Shown here: positions 36,293-47,009 of the stretch, one piece after another
Layout: every line of letters starts with the position of its first letter
How positions within the stretch are numbered: position 1 is the stretch's first letter
Assembly (NCBI GenBank): GCA_021234155.1
Contig: JAJEKV010000003.1
Span: 28,875,166 to 28,939,165, forward strand
DNA: 64,000 bases
Direction of reading: 5' to 3'
DNA from: Isoetes taiwanensis
Lineage: Eukaryota; Streptophyta; Lycopodiopsida; Isoetales; Isoetaceae
Made by a program: the position numbers and the translations under genes
The notes under the pieces: model-generated
The model's input: only the letters and a program-made list of their open reading frames with translations
Database searches by the model: none
What the model was told of the DNA's origin: nothing

Positions 36293-36613
36293 GGGTAAAA
36301 GCATGTTAGGGTGTACCACTTTTGGAACCTGCAAAAGTACATGCACTAGGTACTTATAAAATGGATACTTTCTCATTTTATTTTTCATTAAAACTAGTAC
36401 AAAAGTCCAAAATAGAAGTCAAGGACGTGTCAATATTCAAAGTTAAGATAAAGATAATGCTACTGGAGACCAAAATATATATAAAAGTTCTAAAATGTAC
36501 CTTTTATTGAGATATTACACGAGTACCCAGTACCTAGTCCTGGGTACCTTTTTAGGTACTTTTTTAGTCACTAAATAATACTTTTTAAGGGACACCCTAA
36601 CATGCTTTTACCC
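36293..36613. mobile_element. Nested 321-bp element with 22-bp TIRs and TTGC duplication
   Basis: The 22-bp word at 36293-36314 (GGGTAAAAGCATGTTAGGGT plus GT) is the exact reverse complement of 36592-36613. TTGC lies directly outside both ends as a 4-bp target duplication (36289-36292 and 36614-36617). The element sits inside the DUF7869-like gene between ...LIPKGQ and PKPLPPF.... Removing it with one TTGC copy restores an uninterrupted reading frame. Alternatively, on the minus strand, a donor at its first bases (GG then GTAAAAGC, GT at 36611-36610) and an acceptor (TTTTGCAG, AG at 36330-36329) would splice out 283 bp in frame, leaving 14 extra codons. Confidence 0.85.
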
Positions 36614-38865
36614 TTGCCCTTTAGGAATGAGAACTTCACCAGCAGCACCCCTTTGCCACAACTCGATACCTTGTACAGGCATCCACAACTTGTCACCTGG
36701 TCTCCACTTATATTGCATGATTGGTATTCCATCCCTAACCCAAAACTTGAACTGAAGTGGCTTTGTGTGTCCTGTCAACTGGTCCTTACCATCTAGCAAG
36801 TATCCTTCTACAAATGATTTCCAATCTGCAACCTCATCCATCAAGAAAGCCATTGGGTTGGGGTCAATGCAGCTCTCAAACACATCCATTAGTTCAGGGA
36901 GAGTGGTCACGTTTTCTCTCTTGAGCTTGGTGGAGAAAGTTCCAAAGAATCCATCTATATCATCATGCGTATGCCCAACCATCATGAATCCCACTTTCAC
37001 AACTTTGAATACTCCCACTGCTGTCAAGTATGACATTGCCCCAAACATCCATCTATTCTTGTTTTCTTTCCAACAGTTGTCCAACTGAACACATAGCTCC
37101 TCGGGCAGTGATTTCTCAAGTAAGGGGAAATCATCCCAAGTCCTCCTTGATTCACCAGACACCTTGGATGTGAGCTTTTTTAGCTGCCTTTGGTAACAAA
37201 GCGGTTGATCATCCATCAAAGCCTCAAAAATGGGTCTTTGAAGGGAATACCTCCTCCCTTCTATCGATCCTTTCTCTAGTGTTCTCGTGCACTTGAAAAT
37301 AGAGCTCACATGGAAGTTTGGATCATCTCTCCATAGATCAAGCACAAAATGACCATATGTTCCAGTTCCATGACCATGTGTTAATACACCCCGGACTTAC
37401 TTTCATCCGAAAAGCGTTTTGACAACGCTTTGGGTAAAGGATCTAGCTTTGGCAAGAAAGTCTTGTGTTGGTCCATCTTATCATGAATTATACACAAAAA
37501 TTTGTCCGGCCGCATCTCGAAAAATGTTCTCCACTTTGCCAATACAAGCTGTCTACATGATATTTGGTCCCTTTGGTGATCTGCAAATTGCTCCCTAATT
37601 GCCATTCTTTCTTTCTCTATTGCAGGTTGATGCAAGTGTATCCTTGAGTTGAATGCAAGTGTTGCACTTTGAGAATGGCATGTGTTGTAGGACACTCACG
37701 TCCGAAGTGAGTGCTCCATAACTTCTTGAAATGTGATTGAGAAAGAGGCCTACCTCCGGTGGTTTCTAGGATGGAGTTGACCTCCTTAAAGGCACTCCTT
37801 CCGGATATAGTGTTGTGGCAACACTCTTTTGCACCACTCGCACATCGTGCTCGTTCACCTTCGACTTGTGAGGCATAGATTGAGACATGTATCTCACAAA
37901 GCTCTCGAAGATCTGCAATGGCCTTTAGAGTATTTGCTCTAGTTTTCAAAGTGAGTGCATTACCATGTTGGAACAAAGTGTGCCCTTTTCTAACCTTGCT
38001 CCCAAGTCTGTAAAATGAAGACTTGCTCACCCCAAGAATCCATCTCAATGCTCTCATACATACCTTCATGCCCCTCAATTGATATAGTAGCCGATCCGTG
38101 TTTTCATCATAGCTTTGGAATTCCTACACAAGGAGTAAATGAAATTAATCCTATCTTTTTGAAGCATCCCAATGTATTGGGACCTTATCTCGCACGAGGT
38201 CATCCACATTGTATCTTTGCAGACTGTGCAATCTAGGTTGCAACACTCTTGTCCCCTAATTGCCTCCGGGTTTTCTTTGGTTGGTGCCATACTTTCCATC
38301 CTTTCTAAATATTTGTCACTTCTAGGCCTCTTGGGCACCTTTGGCTGCCTTTTATGAAAGACATAGCGTCTCTTCCTTGTGATCAAAGGATGCTCATCGA
38401 CCACCAAATCTTCCACATGGCCTTGGGTGGGCCTTGGGGTGTGTAGTTCAGTAGGGCAATCTAGAGTATCACCATTCTTGTGTGTAATATATCTAATTGG
38501 CCATCTCAACTGAGCTTGGGACTCCAGCAGCCCTGAGCACACAATGCAATCACTAGAGCTTCCCTGGGACATGATTGTATCAACTTCGATAAGAAGCTTC
38601 ACAATGCCAACTCCAAGATGTTCATCTCCCAGCCTCTCATCATTCACACTATCAAATGGATCAACTGCAGTTATTATACCCTCTGCAAATACCGTCTGGT
38701 TGCAAGGGTGCAACAAAAGGCAACCCATCTTCCTCCATTGGAGCCTAGGGCAATGGCCTCCTTTGGACTTCCCTGGCTCCATTTTACTCATCTCACATGT
38801 TCCCTGAATGAAAAAGCTCACATTAAAACCATATAGCCCCAAACACCACAAATATGACCATATGA

Positions 38866-39055
38866 ACCATATAAAACCATACAAACATATTAAATATAAT
38901 CATATTATATCATACAACCATATTAACTAAAATCATACAACCATATTAACTAAAATCATATAACCATATTAAAGCATACAACCACACTCATTCTAAACCA
39001 TATGTAAACATTGTAAACATATATAACCATTGAAACTATTCAACCATTGAAACCT
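38866..39055. repeat. AT-rich minisatellite, AACCATATTAACTAAAATCATA units
   Basis: Words of about 22-24 bp (ACAACCATATTAACTAAAAT and degraded forms with AACCAT or AAACATAT) are reiterated. It lies just upstream of the DUF7869-like gene and may form part of its promoter region. Confidence 0.75.
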
Positions 39056-39500
39056 TATTAAATACATAAGATAACATATATAAACATATAACCTACCCTT
39101 TCATATCTTGTCATGTCCACGTGGCGCCTCTTGAGGCTTGAAACCGCGCTATGCATGTCGGAATCCAGATCTGCCACGTCATGGAGGGCATGGCCCTGCG
39201 TGACAATGGTTTTATTATTGCACTTTTCACGAGGTTCGAGGGTGCGGCCCAGTGCTTGCACCCTCTTCCTCTCCCCCCGATTCATTCTTCCTCCCACGTT
39301 TTCTCGATCACTCATCCTCCCCCTTTTCCTTAGGCGCTTTCACCGTCGAGGCGATCGATCGAGCCGGCGATTCCAAGGCCATCTTATGACAATAGCTTGG
39401 TCGGCCGGATCGGGGCGCTTCCGGCCAAGTTCTCGCCAGATTCATTGTTCGGCGGCGTTCTGCTTTGAGAAGAAAGTGAGGCCCTTTTAGTCTTTGCTTT
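39056..39500. promoter_or_regulatory. Putative divergent promoter region of the 13.4-kb element
   Basis: This lies between the minus-strand DUF7869-like gene and the plus-strand half of the element. It contains a CCACGTGG G-box (39117-39124) and a second CCACGT word (39174-39179). A sharp rise in GC content and a pyrimidine-rich leader (39255-39335) follow. No TATA box is clear. The function is inferred from position only. Confidence 0.3.
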
Positions 39501-40299
39501 TTTTTTAGTTTTACGTAAGTCCTTTAGTGCATTTTTTACTTATATTACATTGTTAGAGGCTCTTATTGATCCACGATACAATTTACAGCCCAGAAATCCT
39601 TATTCACGCTTTGCCAAACGACTATACCCACATGGAAGCAAACTTCGGAAGCCTCCTCCTCATCCAGCCAAATCTTCGGGTATGTTTTTGTAATATCATA
39701 CCCTTTTTTTAATCTCATTTCTCTGTCTTTGTTCTCCAGCGTTCTCGTACTCTTCTCCACCGTTCTCTGTTTTCTCATTGATCTCAATAATCTCAACATT
39801 ATCTGTTTTTCCCTTTGTATTGTTTTTCTGTTTTTGTTATCTTTTTCTTGCTTGTGGTTGAATTGAATACATTGTACTGAGGCACAAGTGAGAATAGTGG
39901 TTAGAGTAGTAGCAAGCAACCGGATAGAAATCATCGAGACTGGTGTTAGGAACTAAGATATTGCGAGCATTAACAAGAACATAACTAGGAATGTCTTTCT
40001 CCCAAAGAACTAAGAATAGGAATTGCTTCACTGAATCTCCATTTCTAACTCACAAAAATCCCTAATCGGGGAGACACATGCAGAAGGGAGTGGCGAGTTG
40101 GGAATACTTCAACTTGCCAACGATCCGGAAGTGCAGGCCTTCTTCTCGGCTCTCGACTCGCGGGCGAAAGAGGGAGTGTACACTGGGCTTGTTGGCGGTT
40201 GAGATTCTCGACTTCGATTCGGATTGCCGCGGCTACCCAATGTCTTCACATTCTTTAGAACCTTTGCGGCCTTCTAGGCTTCGTGAGTCGAGAATGTGA
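39501..40299. other. GC-varied stretch inside the element, no gene recognised
   Basis: A minus-strand frame of 123 codons (39934-39563) is basic and unrecognised. From about 40140 the first degenerate copies of the CTCGACTTCGCGAGTCGAG palindrome appear (CTCGACTCGCGGG, CTCGACTTCGATTC, GTGAGTCGAGAA). Confidence 0.4.
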
Positions 40300-40330
40300 T
40301 ACCTGCCAATGGCTCTTTGTGCCGGTCGCG

Positions 40331-41650
40331 GTGCCTCCACCCGATCTGAGCCACTCTCCTTGAACCATGCTCGCCGAATATTGCGAAGAGGGGCGGCTCG
40401 GCGGGTGGAGACCTCGGCGACTAACCCGCGAGGAGTTGTTGGCGCTTTCCTCGACTTCGTGAATCCGGCTTAGCGAGCTCTAGTGCACTCTAGAGCTGGC
40501 TGCGAGCGATCTTAACCACTCTCCTTCTATCTTCCCTCGGACATTGCGAAGGGAAGTGGTTTCAACGTTGTCTGCCCGGCCAACTCTTAGCAACCCAATT
40601 CTCACATTATTGGTCACGCCCGTGGCCTCTACCCAATCAAAGGCCCAGTCTCGCCCGAACCATCTTAAATTAGAATATTGCGAAGGGGATGGGCTCCCCG
40701 ATTGGTGGAAGCCTCGGCGACTAACCAGAAGGTGCTGGCGCTTTCTGACTGGAGTAATTCGAGAAAGAAAAACCGATCTACCAGAGCTGGCTGCGGAGCC
40801 GGTCTTAACCCACGGGGAAACCCGCTCCTTCTATCTTCCTCGGGACATTTGCATGCAAGAAGGGGTTTTTTTACCATTGATGTTTGTATACTTACCATTA
40901 GGGGTTTTTGCCATTATCAAAGGGGCAAAATATATACTTTAGGGTTAAATTAGCTTCCGCAGTCGGTATACTAGGGATGTTTTTTGGGCACACTTCGACG
41001 CGATGTCCATACCCTTTTATTACTAAGTGCATCCCCCAGGGAATGCATTCTACCAAACCAGAATGGGAATGCCTTACCCAACCGCACTCCATGTGTACCA
41101 TCCGGGTTTCTCGATGGCTAAGGCATTCTCGACTTGCGAAGTCGAGAATATGAACTAAACCAACTCTGCGCCGCGGAAACCATAGAGCTTCTTGCATTCG
41201 CCCTCGCCTCGGTCGGGAATGCCTTAACCAACAGGCACTCCGTGTGTACTAGCCGGAGTTACGGATGGCCCAGGCATTCTCGACTTGCGAAGTCGAAAAT
41301 GTGAAACGAAAAATAATCGCATTCTCGACTCGCCAAGTCGAGAATCCCGCCCAACCGACCAATTCTCACCTTGTATGGTAGCGGTGGCCTCGACCCGGTC
41401 GAGTCACTCTCCTTGAACCATCTTAGGTCGAGTATTGCGAAGGGAGGGGCTCGGGTGGGTGGAGGCCTCTACAACTAACCACGAGGGGAAACCACCAGAG
41501 AGGAAGCCAAGGCTTGCATTCTCTACAAGTCTTGCACTTTCTATTCTCTGTTTTTAGTCCCAAGTGCCTCTAGCACATGCGAGCCACTCTCCTTGAACCA
41601 TCTTCCTCGAATATTGCGAAGAGAGGAGTGGTTGAGACAGGGAGGAGGCC
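40331..41650. repeat. Family of long stem-loop repeats, five copies
   Basis: Copies of about 50-115 nt lie at about 40331-40413, 40514-40562, 40624-40713, 41387-41466 and 41574-41650. Each has a loop containing CTTG/CTTCTATCTT... to ATTGCGAA and flanking arms that pair with each other. Inner arms are CACTCTCCTT with AAGGGAG- or AAGAGAGG-type partners. Outer arms are CCTCCACCCG with CGGGTGGAG (copy 1), or CTCTACCCAATC with GATTGGTGGA (copy 3). Copies differ in sequence while arms stay complementary. The words GACTAACC and GAGG follow most copies. Confidence 0.75.
41067..41279. repeat. Second hairpin repeat, two copies ending in the CTCGACTT palindrome
   Basis: GAATGCCTTA (41067-41076) pairs exactly with TAAGGCATTC (41119-41128). 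The copy at 41217-41279 has GAATGCCT and AGGCATTC arms. In each copy the right arm runs straight into a CTCGACTTGCGAAGTCGAG palindrome (41125-41149, and from 41275). Confidence 0.8.
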
Positions 41651-41679
41651 CTCCAGACTAACTACAAGAGGATGCATTT

Positions 41680-42480
41680 GAACCGCATCTCACGGGCCTT
41701 AGTCCTAGCCTGATCTATGTACAACATTCCAAGTAAGCGGTCCATGAAAAAACACACCTAAAACGGGCTGTTCTTTACCCCCGATCCATTGTTTCCTTGC
41801 CGAGCATCTCTCAACCCGAGAGAGAGTAAATCATCTCTCGAAGCTGAAAAAATCTTGGACAAGGAAACGATGAATCCGTCGAGCTTATCGGCGGTTCCAT
41901 TATTTAAACATATCGACATGTTCTACAAAGCGAAATAACATAGGCATCTCGAAACTCACCTCTTCACGCGCGGTAATTCCTTGAGCCCTTTGTATCCGCG
42001 GATCCCGCACCTCACCTAGAGTCTTTGCTTCTTACAGCCGGTCTCTTCAAGAGTGTATTCGCATCTAATACTTGTATCATCACGATTCTCGCGTATCCCG
42101 TTCCATGGCGCCAGATGTAGAGTTCAGGTCCGCAGCTCCTCTCCGGCTTCCTACCTTAGCTCCGTGCTCATCGATCAAATCAAGCGCTTGCAATAGGGCC
42201 GGTCGGAAAAACACATATGCAAGGCGTTAGCGGCTTTACAGCGTCGGCGGCGCCATTCCCAAGTCGCTAACGGTCGATGCTCCCCTCCGAACTCGAGGGT
42301 CCCCAATGCCGCGGGGAAGATAAACTACGCTCCGCTCACTTAGTCCCTTGATATGATTAAATTTGAAATAGTGTTTGGGCGGGCTAAAGCCGACCGTCTT
42401 TGTACCCTTTAGCCGCTTCTTTTCATAAATGATTGCATGTCCTTAACTTCAAATTAAAGAACACGCCCGATCTTTTTTAC
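41680..42480. other. Inside the element, nothing further recognised
   Basis: Short inverted words such as CTCTCAACCCGAGAGAGAG (41811-41830) occur. No frame with recognisable domains was found. Confidence 0.4.
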
Positions 42481-43834
42481 ATGCAGTCCTAAAACTCAAC
42501 GCCGGAGGAGACTTAATTTCTGAGGGGTCCAAAGAGGATGAGAGGGCATCTGAGACATGACTCCGTCCTAAGAAGCGGCGGCCGGAGGATGCTTCTACCG
42601 GCGGCGGCAAGAAGAAGAAGACAAACACCCGGGTGAGCTCGAGGTTTTTTTTTTGTCGAATACCTTAAGCGATCCATCCTTTCTTCTTGCAGCATTCACC
42701 TCGGACTCAGCGGTGATCAGCGGCGAACTCCATTCTTAAATCATCGAGGGGCGGAGACGAGCTTCTTGAAACAGCAGCAGATTCTTGGTGGTATGTCGAG
42801 GTATCGACAAGTGGGAAGGAGAAAGATCTGTTTCTACACCAAAGGGACAAGAAGAGCTCCGGAGACAAGTACAAGAAAATCGGTGTTGTGCTCTCCGTCT
42901 CTGCGCCAATTCAAAGCATTTAACACTACATGTCGAGGGCTGCCCGGAAAGAGTAAGTTCTATCACACCAAAAATTAGCGGTTTCAAATTATTCTCACTC
43001 TTCCATGAGCAAGGCTAAGGGCACCCAGAAAAAGGCGGCCTTTAAATTGTCGAGAACCTTGGGTGGAAGGATGCTGGAAGGGATGAAGGAGGCGGAACCC
43101 TAACATCGAGGGGAGCTTGGTATGGAGATTTCAGTCGGGGAAAAAGCTGTTCAATACGGGGAGCTTCACTTCTCTTGTCTTTGAAGACTCTACAACACTC
43201 TGATGGGGAATGAAGTTGTGGTTCATACACAAAAAAAAAGTCCACCAAAAACAAAGATGGGGATGATGACACCACACGGGAGGAATCGGATGACGAAGGA
43301 GAGCGAATATGGGGCGAGTCCCCAATAATGGATCGGATGATCAGATCAGGATTTCCGCGAGAGGGGCCGCAGAAAATGGAAGCGTCTAGCTCAGTATTAT
43401 CCGTTAGGGAATATCACACAAAGTTGCTTTCTTTGGACATTAGACGGCTGAAGGTTTGCACGGGAGATCTGCCGTCTTGTTCAACCATTGAATTTAATCC
43501 AGACACATGCTTGGAGATTCTGAACCGATGGTGCGACATCCCGATGCGGATCCAATGCTGCGGATGTCATACCTTTTAACAGATCGGCCAGGTGGTACGT
43601 TGTTTGGAAGTCCGAGGAAGATCCGGGGAAAAGACGTCGGTTACGGGTTGTAGGCGGTCGGCATTCCAGGTGAGGGCGCGCAAAGTATTGCTGACGGAGA
43701 AGGAGGTGCCGCAAAGGATCAAGGATAGATATGCCAGCGAGAGTCACGAGTTCTTTCACGGAGACGCCAAGAACCGAATTGGCGGCATTAGCCACTGCGA
43801 GAACACAATAGCGGCCCGGTGCCAGCTACGTAAG

Positions 43835-44267
43835 GTAAATAACTCTCGAATCTTTCCATTCTCGACTTCGCGAAGTCGAAAAACCATCCTAACATTTTCC
43901 CGATTATCAGCAGGGGTTTCATTTCGCGAGTCGAAAAGCCGTAACTGACCTGAAAATCAAAGGATGTAGAGCTTTCTCGACTTCATGAGTCGAAAACCCC
44001 GAAAGTAAAAGAAAATTAGGCGTTCAAGGGACTTTCTCGACTTCGCGAGTCGAGAAAGCCTACCATCTAACATTTTTCCCGATTATCAGGGGTTTCTCGA
44101 CTCGCCAGTCGAAAGCCAGGCGTAAACACCGAGAAAATCAAAGGATCGCGAGCTTTCTCGACTTCGAGTCGAGAAAACCGAATAAGTAAAAAGAAAATTA
44201 GGCGTTCAAGGGACTTTCGACTTCGCGAGTCGAAAACCCGGGCTACTATTTCCGCTTTTTATTGCAG
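43835..44267 (+). repeat. Intron filled with CTCGACTTCGCGAGTCGAG palindromes in a duplicated block
   Basis: Donor AAG/GTAAAT at 43835 and acceptor TTGCAG at 44267. Inside are seven palindrome copies near 43862, 43921, 43978, 44038, 44096, 44158 and 44217. From about 43889 to 44240 a unit of about 175 bp occurs twice. The unit runs CTAACATTTTCCCGATTATC, palindrome, GAAAATCAAAGGAT, palindrome, AAAATTAGGCGTTCAAGGGA, palindrome. Confidence 0.8.
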
Positions 44268-45948
44268 GTTTTTGTAGATGCTTTCATGCTCTGACATTGG
44301 TGCATTGACTGAATGCAGCCCTTATCCTGACCAGATCATACACGCTGAAACAAACGATGGAAAGCATTGGGTTGTCCTCGGCGTCCTAAAGGAAAGGGGC
44401 TCCCTCGGATAAGTGGAAGACCTTTGAGAAACTATGTAGATATGTTACTGGAGGAGGGACGAGGGAAGATGATGAGGAGGAGAGGAAGAAGAGGAGAAGA
44501 AGAAGAGAACACCAAGGAAAGGCGGGGAGTCTCTCTCGGACCAATATGACCTCATTCTTAGCACCGAGCGGTGCAGGAGAAATGGACGAATATGGGCTCA
44601 ATGGACAAGAGGCAAGGCGAAGGGCGGCAATGGAGAATTTCCATCCAGGCCGGACCCCAAGTTGTTTGACAAGCGGTTCATGAGGATACATGGCCTCCGC
44701 GGACAAAAACGCTTGACACGCAAAGGCGAGAATCTTGGATGGAACAATCACGCTAAGGAAGACTAGGAGTTCTAAAATGCGGGGCGCAAAGGATTATGCC
44801 ACGATCCTAAAGCGGCGGTCGTCGTTTAGAAAAAAGGCATCACGGAGTTACGCAGCGTTGCATCTAATGAATACCATGACTTTGATTTTTACAAGGAAAA
44901 GGCTGCCCTTGATGAGGAAGACATGAAGGAATTGAATCGTCTATGTCAACCCTACATCAACACGAAGGCTGAAGCGTAGCGTCAAAACCCTTCCTTTCCA
45001 CGAGCGTGCTATGGCAGTTCGAAGAGGAAGCTTGGATTGGGTGGTCCCATTTAAAGGCCGACGATAGCTCCCCCATTTACGCTAACTTTGGGACACAAGG
45101 GATTTGGTGGTGCAGGCGGCACCTGGACCCGGTGGCACTATTTGTCATCAATATGATCGAAGACCCCACCCTTTTTATGACAAAGGCGACATAGAAGCGA
45201 TGGTACAAGGCGTGTCTAGACATGACCGACTGGATACTTTTCGGTTTCCTTGTCTTTTGCATCTTGGGGCAATCGGACAAGCTGCTTGTCTCCCAATGGG
45301 CGGTGATATTAACTTCACCAACAAGATCATGTACTCCATATCACGAACTTGATCATGAGTGTAGACTTGGCTTGCCGAAGGCACAAAGCTTTGCCAACAT
45401 AGTTTTGGTTTTGATTTCAAGATCGGTTTGTAGACACGGATAAGTGGTGGTCTAGCGAGCATCATTATCTCGGCAGTTTCATGATCTCTCAAGAAGCGGA
45501 TGGAACCACGGAAGGGGGCAGATTTATGGAGGATGTTCCATCGATGGACAAAGGTCAAAGCAAAGATGGTGCGGCGGGTCCTATACATAGAATTCCTATC
45601 CGGCCAAGAGTTATCAAGTACTTCATAACCAGCACGGTGAGGAAGATCAAATTGTATCGCGAGTGGTACATGAATGGCTGTTCTTCTCTCGAGGGGGCTA
45701 TCTTTGTTTGGAATGAAACCTATATCCGTGGTTGGAAATAAGGACATGGTTGAAACCATTCGGTCATACACGGATCTGCTTCATGAGCATTTCAAGGGAG
45801 GAAGACAAATGGAAGCGATAAAGGCGGCGAGGGCGAGGGGAGACCAAAGCGGCGTGAGGCGTGATTGTCGAAGGTTTAGACAAGGATGCTTTGCCGAACA
45901 CATTCTTGAGAATCTGAGATTGAGGTGAGTTTACTTTGCTCTATCGGT

Positions 45949-46032
45949 GTTTCTCGACTTCGCGAGTCGAAAACTTCGTTCCTTTCAATACCTTTTTCTT
46001 TTCATTCTCGACTCGCGGAGTCGAGAATAACT
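45949..46032. repeat. Two palindromes after the 45.93-kb donor
   Basis: CTCGACTTCGCGAGTCGA near 45955 and CTCGACTCGCGGAGTCGAG near 46008, both ending in AAAACTTCGTTCCTTT- or AATAACTTCGTTCCTTT-type sequence. They lie just downstream of a splice donor, as in the upstream intron. Confidence 0.8.
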
Positions 46033-47009
46033 TCGTTCCTTTACGGCGGATGTCATCATTTCGGGAGTTCCATGTCAACGACTCGGATCATTGTCATTGG
46101 ATACCGGCCGGTTCCGCGTCGCGAGGAGGAGAGTGCACTCCACAAAGACAATCGAGCAAGACACGCTCCACGGCCCGAAAAAGGACCGAAAAGATAATGA
46201 TCCCGCATTTGGATCCCGATGAACCGGAAATATGGTCGAGCCAAACTCCAAGCGGGATCGGTTTGGTCCCGCCAAGCTTGTAATATTTGGCGTCAATGGA
46301 GTATTAGCTGCTGCGGTATACCACGATAAAGGCGTCCCAGATTAACACCTCGCGGATCAGGCCGAGCGGACATAAAATAGTGTATCAGGGCCTAGAGCTA
46401 AGAAATTATTGAATGGTGCATTGAGCGGGGGATTGAAAGTGGGCATATGGTCTTGTATGGCAAAAAGAAAAATATTGTCAATGTTCTTGGTGTTCTCGGC
46501 ATTTCGGTTTTGAAGTTCAAGTTAGTTTGGGGAAGCGAAAGGGTCGAGCATGTGTGGGACCTCGATCCGACCATCACAAAGGGGAAGCCTATAATGGTGA
46601 AAAGGCTGGACCGGGGTTTATGAGCAATTCGGGGACTATGGCAAACACAACCGCGCTGATCATAGGCGACTCATACAAGTGCTATCATAGCAGCGCAAAA
46701 TACAATCATTGCTAAGCCATATCGACTGAAGAATATGAGGCGGATAGGTGGTTGTCCTTGGTTGTGTCTGTCTTGGCGGAATCCCTCTTTGCCATTCTTG
46801 TCGCCCGATGTGATTAGGAACTATCCGAGCCTCCGCGGAACCCGATCCGAGAGCAAGCAAAGCGATCATGAAAGCTATGGGCGACAAATATTTTGGTGAA
46901 CAAGAAGAGTGACCTCTGCTTTGAGATAGTCAAATTGTGTGAATATTGTAAACAAGCGTGAAATGTATTGAACATTTTGTAATGAATATACTTGTATATT
47001 GAGTTTTCG

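Larger units (their letters stand above)
35284..38791 (-). pseudogene. DUF8039-like/DUF7869-like protein, candidate transposase, frame-broken
   Basis: Read right to left in four blocks. Block 1 (38791-38075; start MSKMEPGKSKGG, preceded by an acceptor-like CATTCAG, so an upstream leader exon is possible) contains GCLLLHPCNQTVFAEGIIT...LGVGIVKLLIE...QLRWPIRYIT. This resembles the DUF8039 region of plant transposon proteins. It is followed by CCNLDCTVCK. Block 2 (38078-37617) continues with VCMRALRWILGVSKSSFYRL. Block 3 (37695-37381) has DKFLCIIHDKMDQHKTFLPK. Block 4 (37345-36612, then 36328-35284 across the nested element) has LDNCWKENKNRW, the motif GHTHDDIDGFFGTFS, a PKPLPPF linker, and a C-terminal segment EGYFVLVRPDDEDCPIWLGV that looks like an SH3/Tudor-type fold. 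MDQ, LDN and GHTHDDID supply conserved acidic residues placed as in RNase-H-fold transposases; the catalytic role is inferred. Frameshifts separate blocks 1/2 (near 38080-38130, with an in-frame TAG) and blocks 2/3 (near 37680). A CTTC microsatellite disturbs the C-terminus. The family assignment rests on memory of the motifs. Confidence 0.65.
42480..46930 (+). pseudogene. Unidentified multi-exon gene of the 13.4-kb element, heavily frameshifted
   Basis: Coding-like blocks run left to right but change frame repeatedly. The first part (42560-42630) reads KKRRPEDASTGGGKKKK, a nuclear-signal-like basic patch, and ends at a GTGAGC donor (42633). Further blocks follow at 42800-42960 and at 43330-43834, ending at an AAG/GTAAAT donor. 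An intron (43835-44267) is packed with palindromes. After its TTGCAG acceptor come VFVDAFM, then QIIHAETNDGKHWVVLGVLK, a Glu/Lys/Arg-rich stretch (44460-44530), PDPKLFDKRFMRIHGLRGQK (about 44650-44710), IPIRPRVIKYFITSTVRKIK (about 45600-45660) and ISVVGNKDMVETIRSYTDLL (about 45730-45790). A donor, GAG followed by GTGAGT, lies at 45925, after which palindromes resume. Later blocks extend to about 46930. ISVVGNKDMVETIR faintly recalls the motif-I region of a SAM-dependent methyltransferase, but that is a weak guess. No function is assigned. Breaks are too frequent for the gene to be translated as given. Confidence 0.45.

Noticed and set aside
44464-44512. Polypurine run as an independent microsatellite or regulatory site
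   Set aside because: It encodes the charged stretch of the element's plus-strand gene and is more simply coding DNA.
40000-47000. CRISPR-like array (regular palindromic repeats)
   Set aside because: Spacing is irregular, spacers are themselves repeated, there are no cas genes, and the context is a plant transposon.
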